Assembly: GCF_000315445.1 (NCBI RefSeq)
Contig: NZ_JH992958.1
Coordinates: 47,625 to 111,624 of the forward strand
Length of the DNA: 64,000 nt
Direction of reading: 5' to 3'
DNA from: Alloiococcus otitis ATCC 51267
GTDB taxonomy: Bacteria; Bacillota; Bacilli; Lactobacillales; Carnobacteriaceae_A
The translations under genes were made by a program, and so were the position numbers. Below the pieces are notes generated by a model. That model worked only from the letters and a program-made list of their open reading frames with translations, made no database searches and was not told the DNA's origin. Below, piece by piece: positions 44,452-54,274 of this stretch. How positions within the stretch are numbered: the first letter of the stretch is position 1; every line of letters starts with the position of its first letter.

Positions 44452-44563
44452 TCTTCTGCCTTATTTAGGGAGAGTTAGCTGAATAAGACAGTCTAAAAAG
44501 GGAAGCGAGCAATTTGAATCCGGTCCTTACTGTTTGACAACCCTTCATTTCTAAGCTTATAGC

Positions 44564-45202
44564 TTATTCGTGGCTATTAATAAAGTTACTGAAGTAAGAC
44601 CGGATAGAGAAACCGTTTAAGAGGCGACCAACAAGGTAATCAAATAAAATGAGACCAATGATGGGAGCAAAGACCACGAGAAGGGGCGACACTGTCCATA
44701 AAACCAGAGTTAAAGCCACATGGATAACGGCTACAATCAAGAATTCTAGTAAGTGGCTGAGGACAATAAACATACTATTTTTGACTTGTTCTTTAATAGA
44801 AATATGGGAGTAGTCGTTTGCTACGACACTATAAGTTGTCATAATCCAAAACCAAGCCAGGATCATGGCGATGGTTAAGTAGAATAGCAGGTAGGTGACA
44901 AAACCACTTGTTCTACTGAGGAACAAGTAATTCGTGATCAAGACGACTAGTAAACATGTAGCAGCTAGGCTGATTAAATAGTAGTCCTTTAGCTTGTCAA
45001 AAAATAGGGCATAATACCTTGACCCTAAGGCCAGTTGTCCCCGCAAGTTGTCTTTCTTCATTAAGTGAATTTGCTGGATTGCGGTGACACAGGCCGGGAT
45101 AAAGGAAAACAGGACTAAGCCCACTAGCACACTCGTAATCCAGAGAAGAGATAGGTACATAATAAAATAGATCCAAGTAAAAGCTTGTCTTACTTTTGTC
45201 AT
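44564..45202 (-). CDS. YesL-like (DUF624) membrane protein
   Basis: A 212-residue membrane protein with about five hydrophobic segments, related in pattern to the YesL-like protein at 16742 (short N-terminal amphipathic stretch, F-x-SF-x-P turn, YYLISL central helix, C-terminal SFSIRSYFSNFI). Function unknown; the family frequently sits in CUT1 sugar-transport operons, as here. Last gene of the Lpl-like operon, 15 bp after the MATE gene. Confidence 0.65.
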   Translation of the reverse strand: MTKVRQAFTWIYFIMYLSLLWITSVLVGLVLFSFIPACVTAIQQIHLMKKDNLRGQLALGSRYYALFFDKLKDYYLISLAATCLLVVLITNYLFLSRTSGFVTYLLFYLTIAMILAWFWIMTTYSVVANDYSHISIKEQVKNSMFIVLSHLLEFLIVAVIHVALTLVLWTVSPLLVVFAPIIGLILFDYLVGRLLNGFSIRSYFSNFINSHE

Positions 45203-45217
45203 CCAAGTATCTCCTTT

Positions 45218-46540
45218 CTAAAGCCATTTCTTCTGCCGCCATCTTTGGTAAAACAAGACAGCCCGAACCAACTCATCTAAAGCGAAGATAATGTAGATTA
45301 CAAATACCCCAGACTTAGCGTAACCGGCCAGTAAAGCTAGGGGAACAGTTAGCAAGACCTTGGTCACGATACCAGCATAGACAGGGTATTGAACATCTCC
45401 CGGCACCTGCAAAATAGCAATCAATATTTCATTCGCTACCCTTCCCAAATCATAAATAATGCAAATCCAGAGTAAGTTTTGGACAGTTTGGTGGACAAAG
45501 GAATCTTGGGTAAAAATTGGGATCAATACTGGGCCAAGAAGGGCTAGAGTTAAGGATATGAGAATGGAGGCTAGACCATAGCGGTGGACAATGTGGAGGC
45601 CAAAGTTTTTAGCCCGGTCTACCTTGTCTTGGCGGAGCAACTTGCCAATTTGAACTTGCAAGGCTTGGCCACCAGCCACAGCTACCGTGAAGGCAATAGC
45701 CGTAATGGTATCCGTATAAACCTTGGACGCAATGGCAATAGACCCCATGGAGGCAATGACCCCCATAATAATAGTTTGGACTAAATTGTAAACCACATTT
45801 TCCATACCAGAAGGGATCCCCAAAGACAAAATTTCTTTAACATAATCCCACGACTCCACACTTTTGTTAAAAATATTGCGCCAGACATTTGGCAATTGCC
45901 CAAAAGCCGTTATAAAGCCAATGACCAGCCCCACAATGCGGGCTAGGACTGTAAAAATTCCAATCCCAATCAAGGCCCTGGTTCCCTCAAAAATATTCGT
46001 ATAGACCACAAAGCCGTTCCCCAAAATAATGAGAAGGGTATTGATAATAGAAATAGCCATGGAGGCCTTGACTTTTTCAAAACTGCGCAAGAGAGCGGCT
46101 AGACTGGCAAACAAGCCTTGTGTAATGAGGCTAATGCTGACGATATTCAAATAAACATGGGCCAGGTCAATGATGCCCTCTGGTGTTTGCATCAGTCGTA
46201 AAATGGGGTGGCCAAAAATCCAAATAATAGCGATGATCAAAGTAGCTAAGCCGATATTGAGGACCACTGTTTGTTTAAAAATAGATTGAATGGGGCCAAG
46301 TTGGTCGGGGTCAGCTAAACGGAGCATCAATATGGTAGACCCTAAAGTGATAATCCCCATGGCCATTGTCCCAATACTCATAACTTGGTCCGCAATCCCA
46401 GTGGCAGCGACTGCCCGGTCAGCCACTTGCGACATGAGGAAAACATTGACATTGCCGATTAACATCAGAAAGATTTGCTCAATCAAAAGGGGGTAAAGGA
46501 GATGCCGGTATTCCCGGTCTAGAGCTTTAAAGGATGTCAT
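45218..46540 (-). CDS. MATE-family efflux transporter
   Basis: A 440-residue, 12-helix membrane protein of the MATE family. Two homologous halves each begin with an inter-helix stretch of the GxADQVM / GQALQVQIGKLL kind. Such proteins export cationic compounds in exchange for sodium or protons. Its ATG overlaps the preceding phosphoesterase gene by 14 bp, so it is translationally coupled. Efflux in a nutrient-import operon is unusual: it may export the non-phosphate part of the substrate (inference). Confidence 0.87.
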   Translation of the reverse strand: MTSFKALDREYRHLLYPLLIEQIFLMLIGNVNVFLMSQVADRAVAATGIADQVMSIGTMAMGIITLGSTILMLRLADPDQLGPIQSIFKQTVVLNIGLATLIIAIIWIFGHPILRLMQTPEGIIDLAHVYLNIVSISLITQGLFASLAALLRSFEKVKASMAISIINTLLIILGNGFVVYTNIFEGTRALIGIGIFTVLARIVGLVIGFITAFGQLPNVWRNIFNKSVESWDYVKEILSLGIPSGMENVVYNLVQTIIMGVIASMGSIAIASKVYTDTITAIAFTVAVAGGQALQVQIGKLLRQDKVDRAKNFGLHIVHRYGLASILISLTLALLGPVLIPIFTQDSFVHQTVQNLLWICIIYDLGRVANEILIAILQVPGDVQYPVYAGIVTKVLLTVPLALLAGYAKSGVFVIYIIFALDELVRAVLFYQRWRQKKWL

Positions 46541-47417
46541 CGGCTAAGATCCGCTCAGTTGACACTGTGTTATCATTTTCGTCCAGAGTGATCAAGCGAA
46601 CACCCCGGGCCTCATCTCCATAAGTGTCATAGCCAGACACCTGGCCATAAAGGCAATGAATGCCGCAATAAATGCCATCAAAATTATTATCATGGTCGTG
46701 TCCAGCAAAGACCCCCCAAATATTTCCAGCTTCTACAAGTTGGGTGAAGAGACCGGAATTCAAGTCAGGTGAACAAATTTCATGGTCCCCTTCATTAAAG
46801 TGGCCTTCAATAATATGATGACCAGCCTCCTTGTATTCTGGTAGGGGAATGTGGAGGAAAAGCAAGTTGTTCATGGCTGGGTCAGGATAGTCTTGAGCCA
46901 CTTGGCGGAACCAGGCTACCTGGTCAAAAGAAACCCAGTCATAGGTTCCATAATCTATCTTGGGGTAGTCACCAGAGTCGATAACATAAATAACCGTTTT
47001 GACAGCCTCTTGGTCAGACCCATAGATTTCCAGCAGGCAGGACTCCCGGCTGTCCATGACTTGAATTTGTTTTTTGGGTGCATGGTTGACTTGGGCGTCA
47101 GCTTCAATATATTTCCTTACGGCATCCCGGGAAATCGCCCCCTCACTATCATGGTTGCCCAAAGTAGTGATAAGGGGAGTCGACTGGCCATGAAAACAGT
47201 CTAAAAAGCTTTGCAAGCTCTCCAACTGCTTGTTGACTCCCTCAGACCAAGTAATGTCTCCCGTGTGGACAACCAAATCAACTTGATACCTGTCCAAGGC
47301 AGTCTTAACTAAGTCTAGGGTCTTTTGACTAGCCTCTGACAAGGGAGAGTCGCCAATATGGGTATCGGTGATTTGCATAATGGTAAAAGAACCGTCTGAA
47401 TTGTAGCTTAGTGTCAT
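46527..47417 (-). CDS. Calcineurin-like metallophosphoesterase
   Basis: A 296-residue cytosolic phosphoesterase. Motifs: ITDTHIGD (Asp-x-His), HTGDITW, GNHDSEG, LHIPLPEY and AGHDHDNN with the final histidine pair. Related to purple acid/Icc-type phosphodiesterases. No signal peptide. It lies nine bases after an ABC permease gene, so it probably cleaves phosphate from the imported substrate. Exact bond and substrate unknown. Confidence 0.85.
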   Translation of the reverse strand: MTLSYNSDGSFTIMQITDTHIGDSPLSEASQKTLDLVKTALDRYQVDLVVHTGDITWSEGVNKQLESLQSFLDCFHGQSTPLITTLGNHDSEGAISRDAVRKYIEADAQVNHAPKKQIQVMDSRESCLLEIYGSDQEAVKTVIYVIDSGDYPKIDYGTYDWVSFDQVAWFRQVAQDYPDPAMNNLLFLHIPLPEYKEAGHHIIEGHFNEGDHEICSPDLNSGLFTQLVEAGNIWGVFAGHDHDNNFDGIYCGIHCLYGQVSGYDTYGDEARGVRLITLDENDNTVSTERILADDIL

Positions 47418-47425
47418 AAGAACTC

Positions 47426-48322
47426 CTATTCCTTAACAGAACCAATTGTTATCCCTTCAACAAAATAGCGTTGAATGAAAGGATATAAAATGACAATCGG
47501 TAAGATCACAACAATAATGGTAGCCATTTGCAAGGACTGACCAGTGATTTCAACCGCATCCAATTGCTGGTAAACGTTAGCCCCACCCCGCAAGAGAATA
47601 TCCGACAAACCCTGTTGCCGGGTCAGCATATCTTGTAAGATAGTGGCGAGGGGTTTAAGGGACTCAGACCGAACATAGAAGGTCCCAGCAAACCAGTCAT
47701 TCCAGTGACCGACTGCGGTAAATAAACTGATGGTGGCAATTGTTGGCTTACTCATTGGGATAACCAAACGCAAGAAGATATTAAACTCGCTCATACCATC
47801 AATCCGGGCCGCTTCAAAGACTGACATAGGCAGCTGCTGGAAAGATGATCGCAGAAGTAAAATATTAGTCACACTGTATAGGGAAGGTAGAATATAGACC
47901 CATATGGTTTCCGTTAAATTCAAGGTGGACAGGACCATGTAGTAAGGAACTTCCCCTCCCTTAAAGAGCATGGTAAAGAAGATAAAGAAGGTAATGGTGC
48001 CTTTAAAGGGAAGATCAGGAATGGACAAGGCCCAGGCTGTCATAGCCATGAGGAAAACACCGACCACAGTACCCAGGACGGTTCGAAAAACCGATATGCC
48101 AAGACCGGTGACTAAGTTCTGCTCTTTAAAAACTTCCTGGAAGTTCTCTAATGAAAACTGCCGGGGGATAAACCAGATGCCACCCGTTGCAGCATCCCGG
48201 CCACTGTTAAAAGCTAAGGCTAAAATATGTAAAAAAGGTAAAATAATACTTAAACACAAGAGTACAACAATCAGATGAAATAAAAAGTTGTTAAAGCGGT
48301 TATGCTTGGTTACGCCAGGCAT
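47426..48322 (-). CDS. ABC permease, LplC/YtcP type
   Basis: A 298-residue CUT1 permease with six hydrophobic segments and the coupling loop FEAARIDGMSEFNIFLRLVIPMSKP near residue 185. The start is placed at ATG 48322 (MPGVTKHN) because AGGAGA is correctly spaced there. The C-terminal FVEGITIGSVKE is typical of LplC/YtcP proteins. Partner of the LplB-like permease. Confidence 0.9.
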   Translation of the reverse strand: MPGVTKHNRFNNFLFHLIVVLLCLSIILPFLHILALAFNSGRDAATGGIWFIPRQFSLENFQEVFKEQNLVTGLGISVFRTVLGTVVGVFLMAMTAWALSIPDLPFKGTITFFIFFTMLFKGGEVPYYMVLSTLNLTETIWVYILPSLYSVTNILLLRSSFQQLPMSVFEAARIDGMSEFNIFLRLVIPMSKPTIATISLFTAVGHWNDWFAGTFYVRSESLKPLATILQDMLTRQQGLSDILLRGGANVYQQLDAVEITGQSLQMATIIVVILPIVILYPFIQRYFVEGITIGSVKE

Positions 48323-48426
48323 CTTGCATTCTCCTAACTTCATTTAAACTGTAGTTATAAAGGGAAGGCTCCCAATACTCAAAAGATTGGGAACCAACCT
48401 TATAACCTGGTTACATAAACTGAATT

Positions 48427-50133
48427 TTAGTAGAAAATGACTTCGCCTTGGTCTTCTTTTTCTTTCAAAAACTCAGTAAATTCTTCAATATTAGCATTTT
48501 CTAACTGGCTACGCATCTGGTCAATAATGTCTTGGGCTTCTTCATCACTGTTAGCGTAGTAAGCCTTTTGGATATCTTCTTCCCAAGTATCCAAGGCAGT
48601 AGTTAGGGTGTCGTCGCCATCTTCAAACTCAAACAAGTAGGCTCTTGGGGTTAAACCGTCGATAACTTCCTTGTTGTCGTAGCGTTCATCATAGTTATAG
48701 AAGTCAATAATGTCTCTTGCCGCTTGTTCGCTGACGTCATCTCGTTGACTTTCGCCCCAAGCTGCTTCACCAAATTGCTCCAGGTTGTTCATATCAGTCC
48801 AAGCTAGGTGTTCGCCCCAATAACCCCCCACACCGCGGAAACCTTCTTGTTTAGCTGCTTCTGGGTCTTCATCTGCTAGCTGGAGCATTTCTTCTTTGAC
48901 AACTGGCTTACCGTCTTCATCTAGGTCGTAGTGCTCACCTTCCAAGCCGTACATGTAAAGGCGTTTCCCTTCTTCAGAAGCCATCCAGTCCGCAAATTGG
49001 ACGATTTCTTCAGGGTTTTCTGTTGTCGATGGAACGGCCCAACCAGCATAACCTGACTTGTAAGGCATGACCATGTGGTTGCTACCATCTGCCCGGTTGA
49101 TCGGCCCAAGTGGCACATAAGATCCATCTGATAATTCTGGTCGGTAATTGTGGACATCGGCTACAACAGCGAAGGATCCATTGGTGACCCCTTCATTGGC
49201 CCGGGTTTCTTCCATGGTGAAGAATTCTGGGTGCATCAAACCTTGGTCCAATAAGCGGCGGACAAATTCTACTCTTTGTTCAGCATAATCTGTCATGGAC
49301 TCGTGAAGGATATTCCCTTGGTCATCTTTCATAAATTTCTCGTTAGACGGACCACTCCAGACCAAGTCATTGTATGGCCATGGTCGGTCTGACCCACCCC
49401 AAACAGTCGGGCCAAGTGGGGTGACTGGGCTTCCGTTGTCATCGGTATAGTCGCCATCTTTGATGTCATTCAAGAGGTCTTCTAACTCTTCAGAAGTATT
49501 GACTTCCAAGGGGTCAATGCCCAAGTCTTCGGCGATGTCTTTACGGATATAGGTCCCACCAATTTCCTTTTGGCCTGGATCAGCGGGCTCTTGGTCGATG
49601 GCCATATGGACGAGGTAGGTCGCTCCATCATGGTCATCCCGCATCATAATGTTTTCACGGGTATCCCGTGGCAGGTAGCCATCTTCAAAGTATTTACCGT
49701 AGATCTCACCTGATTGCAGCTCTTCAGAAATATCATGGAACATACCTTCATTGGAAGCCTGCAAAAGCATGGGGAATTCTGGTCGACCGGAGTCATTAAG
49801 GTAAAAAGCGATGAAGTCAGGCAGGTCTCCTGCTGCCAAACCAGAAGCCAGGGCCGCTTGGGAGTCTTCATTGGTCACTGCTTCGATTTCCAAAGTGATG
49901 CCAGTTCGCTCTTTAATATAGTCAGCAATTTCTGGAGACATGGTGCCGGCCCCAGCATCGTTAGCTGACTGGAAGACTAGACCAGTAATGGTCCGGTCAG
50001 CAATCCAAGTGTCCGGTGCATCAGCTGGTTTTTCAGCCGATTGGTTGTTTGCTTCCGAATCATTCCCACAAGCCATTAGGAGGAGGGAAGTGGTTAAGAC
50101 GACACTTGCTTTTAGCATGGATTTCATTTTCAT
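48427..50133 (-). CDS. ABC substrate-binding lipoprotein, LplA type
   Basis: A 568-residue lipoprotein (lipobox LMAC, Cys22), longer than ordinary sugar-binding proteins, as usual for the LplA/YtcQ group that binds complex oligosaccharides. Acidic overall. The mature part begins after an N/S/E-rich linker; aromatic motifs (GYAGWAVP, GGYWGEHLAWTD) are typical of glycan-binding clefts. Placed between the two permease genes. Substrate unknown; the neighbouring phosphoesterases point to a phosphorylated glycan or phosphodiester (inference). Confidence 0.87.
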   Translation of the reverse strand: MKMKSMLKASVVLTTSLLLMACGNDSEANNQSAEKPADAPDTWIADRTITGLVFQSANDAGAGTMSPEIADYIKERTGITLEIEAVTNEDSQAALASGLAAGDLPDFIAFYLNDSGRPEFPMLLQASNEGMFHDISEELQSGEIYGKYFEDGYLPRDTRENIMMRDDHDGATYLVHMAIDQEPADPGQKEIGGTYIRKDIAEDLGIDPLEVNTSEELEDLLNDIKDGDYTDDNGSPVTPLGPTVWGGSDRPWPYNDLVWSGPSNEKFMKDDQGNILHESMTDYAEQRVEFVRRLLDQGLMHPEFFTMEETRANEGVTNGSFAVVADVHNYRPELSDGSYVPLGPINRADGSNHMVMPYKSGYAGWAVPSTTENPEEIVQFADWMASEEGKRLYMYGLEGEHYDLDEDGKPVVKEEMLQLADEDPEAAKQEGFRGVGGYWGEHLAWTDMNNLEQFGEAAWGESQRDDVSEQAARDIIDFYNYDERYDNKEVIDGLTPRAYLFEFEDGDDTLTTALDTWEEDIQKAYYANSDEEAQDIIDQMRSQLENANIEEFTEFLKEKEDQGEVIFY

Positions 50134-50170
50134 TGGTTTTCCTTCTTTCTTTTATAGAGTCCTCGTGTTT

Positions 50171-51184
50171 TTACCAAAGCGCATGTTCACTGTATTTATC
50201 TGCAACTTTGTTGACGATAATGGTTAGGATGAGACCTGCCCCACCTTGGAGGAGGCCGATCGCAGTAGCGGGCCCGTATTGAGCACGCTCTAGACCAGTT
50301 TTGACGATATAAGTATCAATTGTTTCGGAAACAGCATAGTTACCCGGGTTTTGCATAAGGTAGACCTGTTCAAAACCAGCATTTAATATGCCACTGAGCG
50401 ACAAAATAAAGAGGATAATGATGGTACCTAAAATGCCAGGTAGGGTAACGTGGAGAGTTTGCTTCCAACGGTTGGCCCCGTCAATGGCAGCCGCCTCATA
50501 CAAGGCCGGGGAAATGCCCATAATGGCCGCAAAGTAGATAATGGAGTCCCAACCAATGTTTTTCCAAATGTAGGACCCTAAGATAGCTGGATAGAAGAAG
50601 GAATTCTCCATCATCCAGAAAGTTTCCCCGTCAGCCAAGCCCAGGTTTTCAAGTAGAACGTTGAAGAGGCCCGTATCAGGAGCAAAGATCCGGTTCATCA
50701 TCCCAATGACAATGACCCAGGAAACAAAGTAAGGGAGGTAGGAAATACTTTGGTAGAGTCCCCTGGTTTTTTCGGCTTTAATCTCATTAAAGATCAAGGC
50801 CAAGATAATAGGGAAAGGCAGGTAGACAAATAATTTAATAGCTGAAATAATCAAGGTATTTCGCAAGAACATCATGGTTTCTGGATTGTTAAAGAAGTCC
50901 CTAAAGTATTTCAAACCGACAAAACCAGTCCCGTACATGCCACTGGAAAAGGAAAATTCACGGAAGGCTAAAACAACCCCCGTCATTGGCCAGTAAGCAA
51001 AGATGATAAAGAAGATAATGGCTGGTAGGAGCATCATGTAAAAAGTCCCATATTTTTTCCAAGTTTGCTTGAGAGTCGGCTTGTGTGGCTTAAAATTGGG
51101 ATCCTGGTCTCCCTGGTCAACCTCCCGCTCTTGCTTGCGCCAAAAAGCTAGGGACCGGGGCAGGCGTAATCTAGACCGTTCCAT
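50171..51184 (-). CDS. ABC permease, LplB type
   Basis: A 337-residue CUT1 permease with a long N-terminal cytosolic extension (about 45 residues, basic) before six transmembrane segments, and the coupling loop YEAAAIDGANRWKQTLHVTLPG near 225-250. ATG overlaps the ATPase gene by 14 bp and has GAGGAGGTG upstream. Confidence 0.9.
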   Translation of the reverse strand: MERSRLRLPRSLAFWRKQEREVDQGDQDPNFKPHKPTLKQTWKKYGTFYMMLLPAIIFFIIFAYWPMTGVVLAFREFSFSSGMYGTGFVGLKYFRDFFNNPETMMFLRNTLIISAIKLFVYLPFPIILALIFNEIKAEKTRGLYQSISYLPYFVSWVIVIGMMNRIFAPDTGLFNVLLENLGLADGETFWMMENSFFYPAILGSYIWKNIGWDSIIYFAAIMGISPALYEAAAIDGANRWKQTLHVTLPGILGTIIILFILSLSGILNAGFEQVYLMQNPGNYAVSETIDTYIVKTGLERAQYGPATAIGLLQGGAGLILTIIVNKVADKYSEHALW

Positions 51185-52328
51185 CTGCTTTCACCTCCTC
51201 AGCCAGTAAGCTGTTGTAAGTCCCATGGCCAGGGACCTCGATGCGGGAACCATCATCAGCATTAAAAAAGTGGAGGAAGCCCTGGTCTAAGACGAGATAG
51301 AGGGCTTCTTTAACCCTAAAGGTGTCTAGGGTAGACTTTTTGGCAATAATCGACTGGTCAAAAACACTAAAGTGGAGCAAGCTTTCACTGCCCAACATTT
51401 CAGCTAAGTCCAGGGGCAAGAGCAAGGCATGCTGGTCTTCGGGGTGGTCCTTGTAGACGTTAATATTTTCAGGCCGAATACCAATGACAATTTCTTGACC
51501 CTCATAGCCCATTTGGCTAATTTGCTGGGCCAGGTCCGGTGAAATGGGCAGGTCTTCATCCCCAACATGGACACGGTTTTTGGAGACTTGGGCTTGGATA
51601 AAGTTCATGGCCGGGGCCCCCATAAAGCTAGCCACAAATTGGTTGGCTGGTTTTAAGTAGATGGCTCTCGGGCTACCCACTTGTTGAATTTTACCTTGGT
51701 TCATGACCACGATCCGGTCCGCCATGGTCATGGCCTCCACCTGGTCGTGGGTGACGTAGATGGTTGTATTCGACAAGTTGCGAGACAATTGGCTAATTTC
51801 TGCCCGAGTTTGGACCCTTAATTTTGCATCCAGGTTGGATAGGGGCTCATCCATCAAGAAGACTTTAGGCTGGCGGACAATGGCCCGACCGAGGGCAACC
51901 CGCTGCCGTTGCCCCCCTGACAATTCCTTGGGCAAGCGGTCCAAGTAGTCCCGCATATCAATCATATCGGCCGCATCTTTGACCCGGCTCTCAATTTTGG
52001 ACTTGGCTTCTTTTTTCATCTTGAGGCCAAAGCTCATATTATCCTTGACCGACATTTGGGGGTAGAGGGCATAATTTTGGAAAACCATGGCGATATCCCG
52101 GTCTTTGGGAGCCTTGTCATTGACCAGTTCCCCTTCAATATGTATCTCCCCTGACGTAATATCCTCTAGACCTGCAATCATCCGCAAGGTGGTCGACTTG
52201 CCACACCCAGATGGCCCGACAAAGACAACAAACTCACCCTTTTCAATCGTTAAATTCATGTCTTCAACCGCATGCTCTCCTTGGACATAGTCTTTATAGA
52301 GATGCTTAATTTCAATACCAGTCAACAT
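51171..52328 (-). CDS. ABC transporter ATP-binding protein, MsmK/UgpC type
   Basis: A 385-residue ATPase. Walker A GPSGCGKST, signature LSGGQRQRVALGRA, Walker B FLMDEPLSNLD and switch YVTHDQVEAM, followed by a long C-terminal TOBE-type regulatory domain. First gene of the transcript controlled by the PhoP-type promoter just upstream. LplABC systems often borrow a genome-wide ATPase, so a dedicated one here is notable. Confidence 0.92.
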   Translation of the reverse strand: MLTGIEIKHLYKDYVQGEHAVEDMNLTIEKGEFVVFVGPSGCGKSTTLRMIAGLEDITSGEIHIEGELVNDKAPKDRDIAMVFQNYALYPQMSVKDNMSFGLKMKKEAKSKIESRVKDAADMIDMRDYLDRLPKELSGGQRQRVALGRAIVRQPKVFLMDEPLSNLDAKLRVQTRAEISQLSRNLSNTTIYVTHDQVEAMTMADRIVVMNQGKIQQVGSPRAIYLKPANQFVASFMGAPAMNFIQAQVSKNRVHVGDEDLPISPDLAQQISQMGYEGQEIVIGIRPENINVYKDHPEDQHALLLPLDLAEMLGSESLLHFSVFDQSIIAKKSTLDTFRVKEALYLVLDQGFLHFFNADDGSRIEVPGHGTYNSLLAEEVKADGTV

Positions 52329-52364
52329 GACACTTCCTTTTGCACTAATTTGGTTCCAATACGT

Positions 52365-52418
52365 ATGATACAGGCGGTTTATTAATATTTTGTAGATCCT
52401 GTGTAAAATTTACATAAA
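52365..52418 (-). promoter_or_regulatory. PhoP-type box and promoter of the Lpl-like operon
   Basis: On the minus strand, hexamers TTTATG (52418), TTTACA (52407), TCTACA (52396) and TTAATA (52385) keep an exact 11-bp period. The -10 TATCAT starts at 52370, 15 bases after the last hexamer starts, as at the phn and Afu-like promoters. Confidence 0.72.
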
Positions 52419-52423
52419 AAGAA

Positions 52424-52443
52424 CCACCGCTTATGAGCAGTGG
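52424..52443 (-). terminator. Terminator after the HisK-like PHP gene
   Basis: The stem CCACTGCT / AGCGGTGG (minus strand, one wobble) is followed by TTCTTTTTATG. It separates the PHP genes from the Lpl-like operon. Confidence 0.82.
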
Positions 52444-52458
52444 CTAAGTTAGTGATGA

Positions 52459-53232
52459 TCATATTTTGACCTCATGGGCTTGTTGGTTGAGAAATACCGA
52501 TACTTTTTCGACTCCGTGGCTTTTTAAGATTTGCTTAGAATCCTCAAAATTGAGGCAAAGATCACAAGCTTGGTGGGCATCTGAGCCTAAAGAAAACCGC
52601 CGTCCTCCCAAACTCTGAAAGAGGTCGATGGCATAGTCATATAATTCTTTATTACCGTAGCGGTAGATGCTCTTGGAGTTTAATTCAAAGGCCATATCCG
52701 CCTCAATAACCGCCTGAAAGATAGGGATGATAAGGGACTCATAAGGCTTTAGGTCTGAGACTTGGAGGTCATGGATGCGGAGCCCATAATCAAAATGGCA
52801 AAAAATATTGGCCTGGGGAAAAGTCTTTACAGCATCTAGTAAATTGATAAAGTACTCCTCAATGGGGTCATCAACCTGGTCCTTGATGGCCTCGTCCATG
52901 TAGTCATAGTGGCCGTTTTGGTGGCAAGACAAAAGGATAGCATCAAAGTCATAGGTGTCTAAGACTTTCGCAATAGCTTTGGTGTGACTGGCCAAAAAAC
53001 CAACTTCTACCCCTAAAAGCAAGTCTAACCCAGCCTGTTTAAAGGCAGCTTGCCTGGCCAGAATTTGATCAAAATCCGGAACATGGTCGGGATAAGTATC
53101 AAAATAGGGGTTGTGGTATTCTAGGTGGTCGGTAAAGATTAGATAATGGTCAGCCTGGTCCATATAACTTCCCATCGACGCTTGACTGTCAAAGGAAAGC
53201 TGACAGTGGCAGTGGGTATCAAATAATTCCAT
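52459..53232 (-). CDS. PHP-family phosphoesterase (histidinol-phosphatase-like)
   Basis: A 257-residue PHP-fold metalloenzyme. Metal motifs: DTHCHCQLSFDS at the N-terminus, FTDHLEYH, GVEVGFL, LSCHQNGH, FCHFDYGLR and the terminal SLGSDAHQ. It resembles HisK-type histidinol phosphatases, but there are no histidine biosynthesis genes nearby, so another phosphoester is likely. Start ATG 53232 (MELFDTH) has AAGGAAG; a longer frame upstream overlaps the next gene's stop and is rejected. Confidence 0.83.
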   Translation of the reverse strand: MELFDTHCHCQLSFDSQASMGSYMDQADHYLIFTDHLEYHNPYFDTYPDHVPDFDQILARQAAFKQAGLDLLLGVEVGFLASHTKAIAKVLDTYDFDAILLSCHQNGHYDYMDEAIKDQVDDPIEEYFINLLDAVKTFPQANIFCHFDYGLRIHDLQVSDLKPYESLIIPIFQAVIEADMAFELNSKSIYRYGNKELYDYAIDLFQSLGGRRFSLGSDAHQACDLCLNFEDSKQILKSHGVEKVSVFLNQQAHEVKI

Positions 53233-53263
53233 CCTAACTTCCTTTCCTTGGGGCCTTCTCTCA

Positions 53264-54274
53264 CTATTCGGCAATATAAATAGGGTTGCCAATAACGACT
53301 TTCACTTGGTCTTGGCCCCGGTATTGGCCTAAAACTTCATAGCGCAAGTAGCCAGCTTCCAAAGCCTCACCTAAATCAAGCTTAATGCGGGTGGGTGCCT
53401 TTAATGATTCGATTGTGTCTGAAACAAGGACTTGCCTTCGGTTATTCCAAACCACCACTTGCAAGTCTCTCAAGTCAAAAGCTTGGAGGGCTGGCAGGCT
53501 AGTTGGACAAAGTTCTAGGTCTAGGCAGCCCCCTTGGATTGTTTCGAGACTGACTTGGTCTCCAATGTGGACGGTCTGGTGAGCAGTATCAATTTGGAAG
53601 TGTACTTCCGGACCCAAACTGATATAAAAGGCCCCCTTAGCCAAGGCCGATTTAAAATTATCTTCTGTTAGACTTGCTTCATCCACTTCAAGATAGGTGA
53701 CCCCCATATTTTCCTGGTCACTGTCTGGACCGTGCCAGTCTCTTCCGGTTGAAGCAGCAACTTGATAACCCTGGTCTAACTTATCTAACCAGTAGTCATA
53801 GGCTGCCTGGCTTTCCAACTTTTCCTGGGGCCGGTTACTGTTCCAGACTTCGATGTAATCCACTAAATGAAAATCCTGGACTTGGAAATCCCAGTGGCAA
53901 CCCGTACAAATCGGACTACCCATATCAAAGGGGTGGGCAATGCCAACAAGACCGCCCGCCTCTTTAACCTCTTGCATATAGGAATCGATGGTATCAATCT
54001 TGGCCTGGCGCCAATCCACGTCGTAACTCGCATCGTGAACAAGCATGTGGCCATAAAAGGTGGTCCACTCCATCCCTCTCAAGACTAGTAAGCCTTCTTG
54101 GTTCAGTAAATGCTTCTCCTTCATTTCCCCATAAGGGGCGCTGGTATTGTGGTCGGTAATAATCAAACCACGGTAGCCAAAGTCTAAGGCTGCCTGGATC
54201 AAGTCTTCTGGCGAAAAAATCCCATCGCTATGGTGGGTGTGAGTGTGGACTTCAACTGGAAAACTATGCTTCAT
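53264..54274 (-). CDS. CehA/McbA-family PHP-domain metallohydrolase
   Basis: A 336-residue PHP-domain protein: VHTHTHHSDGIF, ITDHNTSAP, GMEWTTFYGHM, GIAHPFDMG and STGRDWHGP form the metal site, followed by a C-terminal beta domain (about 230-336). CehA/McbA relatives hydrolyse phospho- or carbamate esters. Start ATG 54274, overlapping the upstream gene by 11 bp. It is expressed with the small upstream gene and the second PHP gene, immediately before an ABC importer. Confidence 0.82.
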   Translation of the reverse strand: MKHSFPVEVHTHTHHSDGIFSPEDLIQAALDFGYRGLIITDHNTSAPYGEMKEKHLLNQEGLLVLRGMEWTTFYGHMLVHDASYDVDWRQAKIDTIDSYMQEVKEAGGLVGIAHPFDMGSPICTGCHWDFQVQDFHLVDYIEVWNSNRPQEKLESQAAYDYWLDKLDQGYQVAASTGRDWHGPDSDQENMGVTYLEVDEASLTEDNFKSALAKGAFYISLGPEVHFQIDTAHQTVHIGDQVSLETIQGGCLDLELCPTSLPALQAFDLRDLQVVVWNNRRQVLVSDTIESLKAPTRIKLDLGEALEAGYLRYEVLGQYRGQDQVKVVIGNPIYIAE

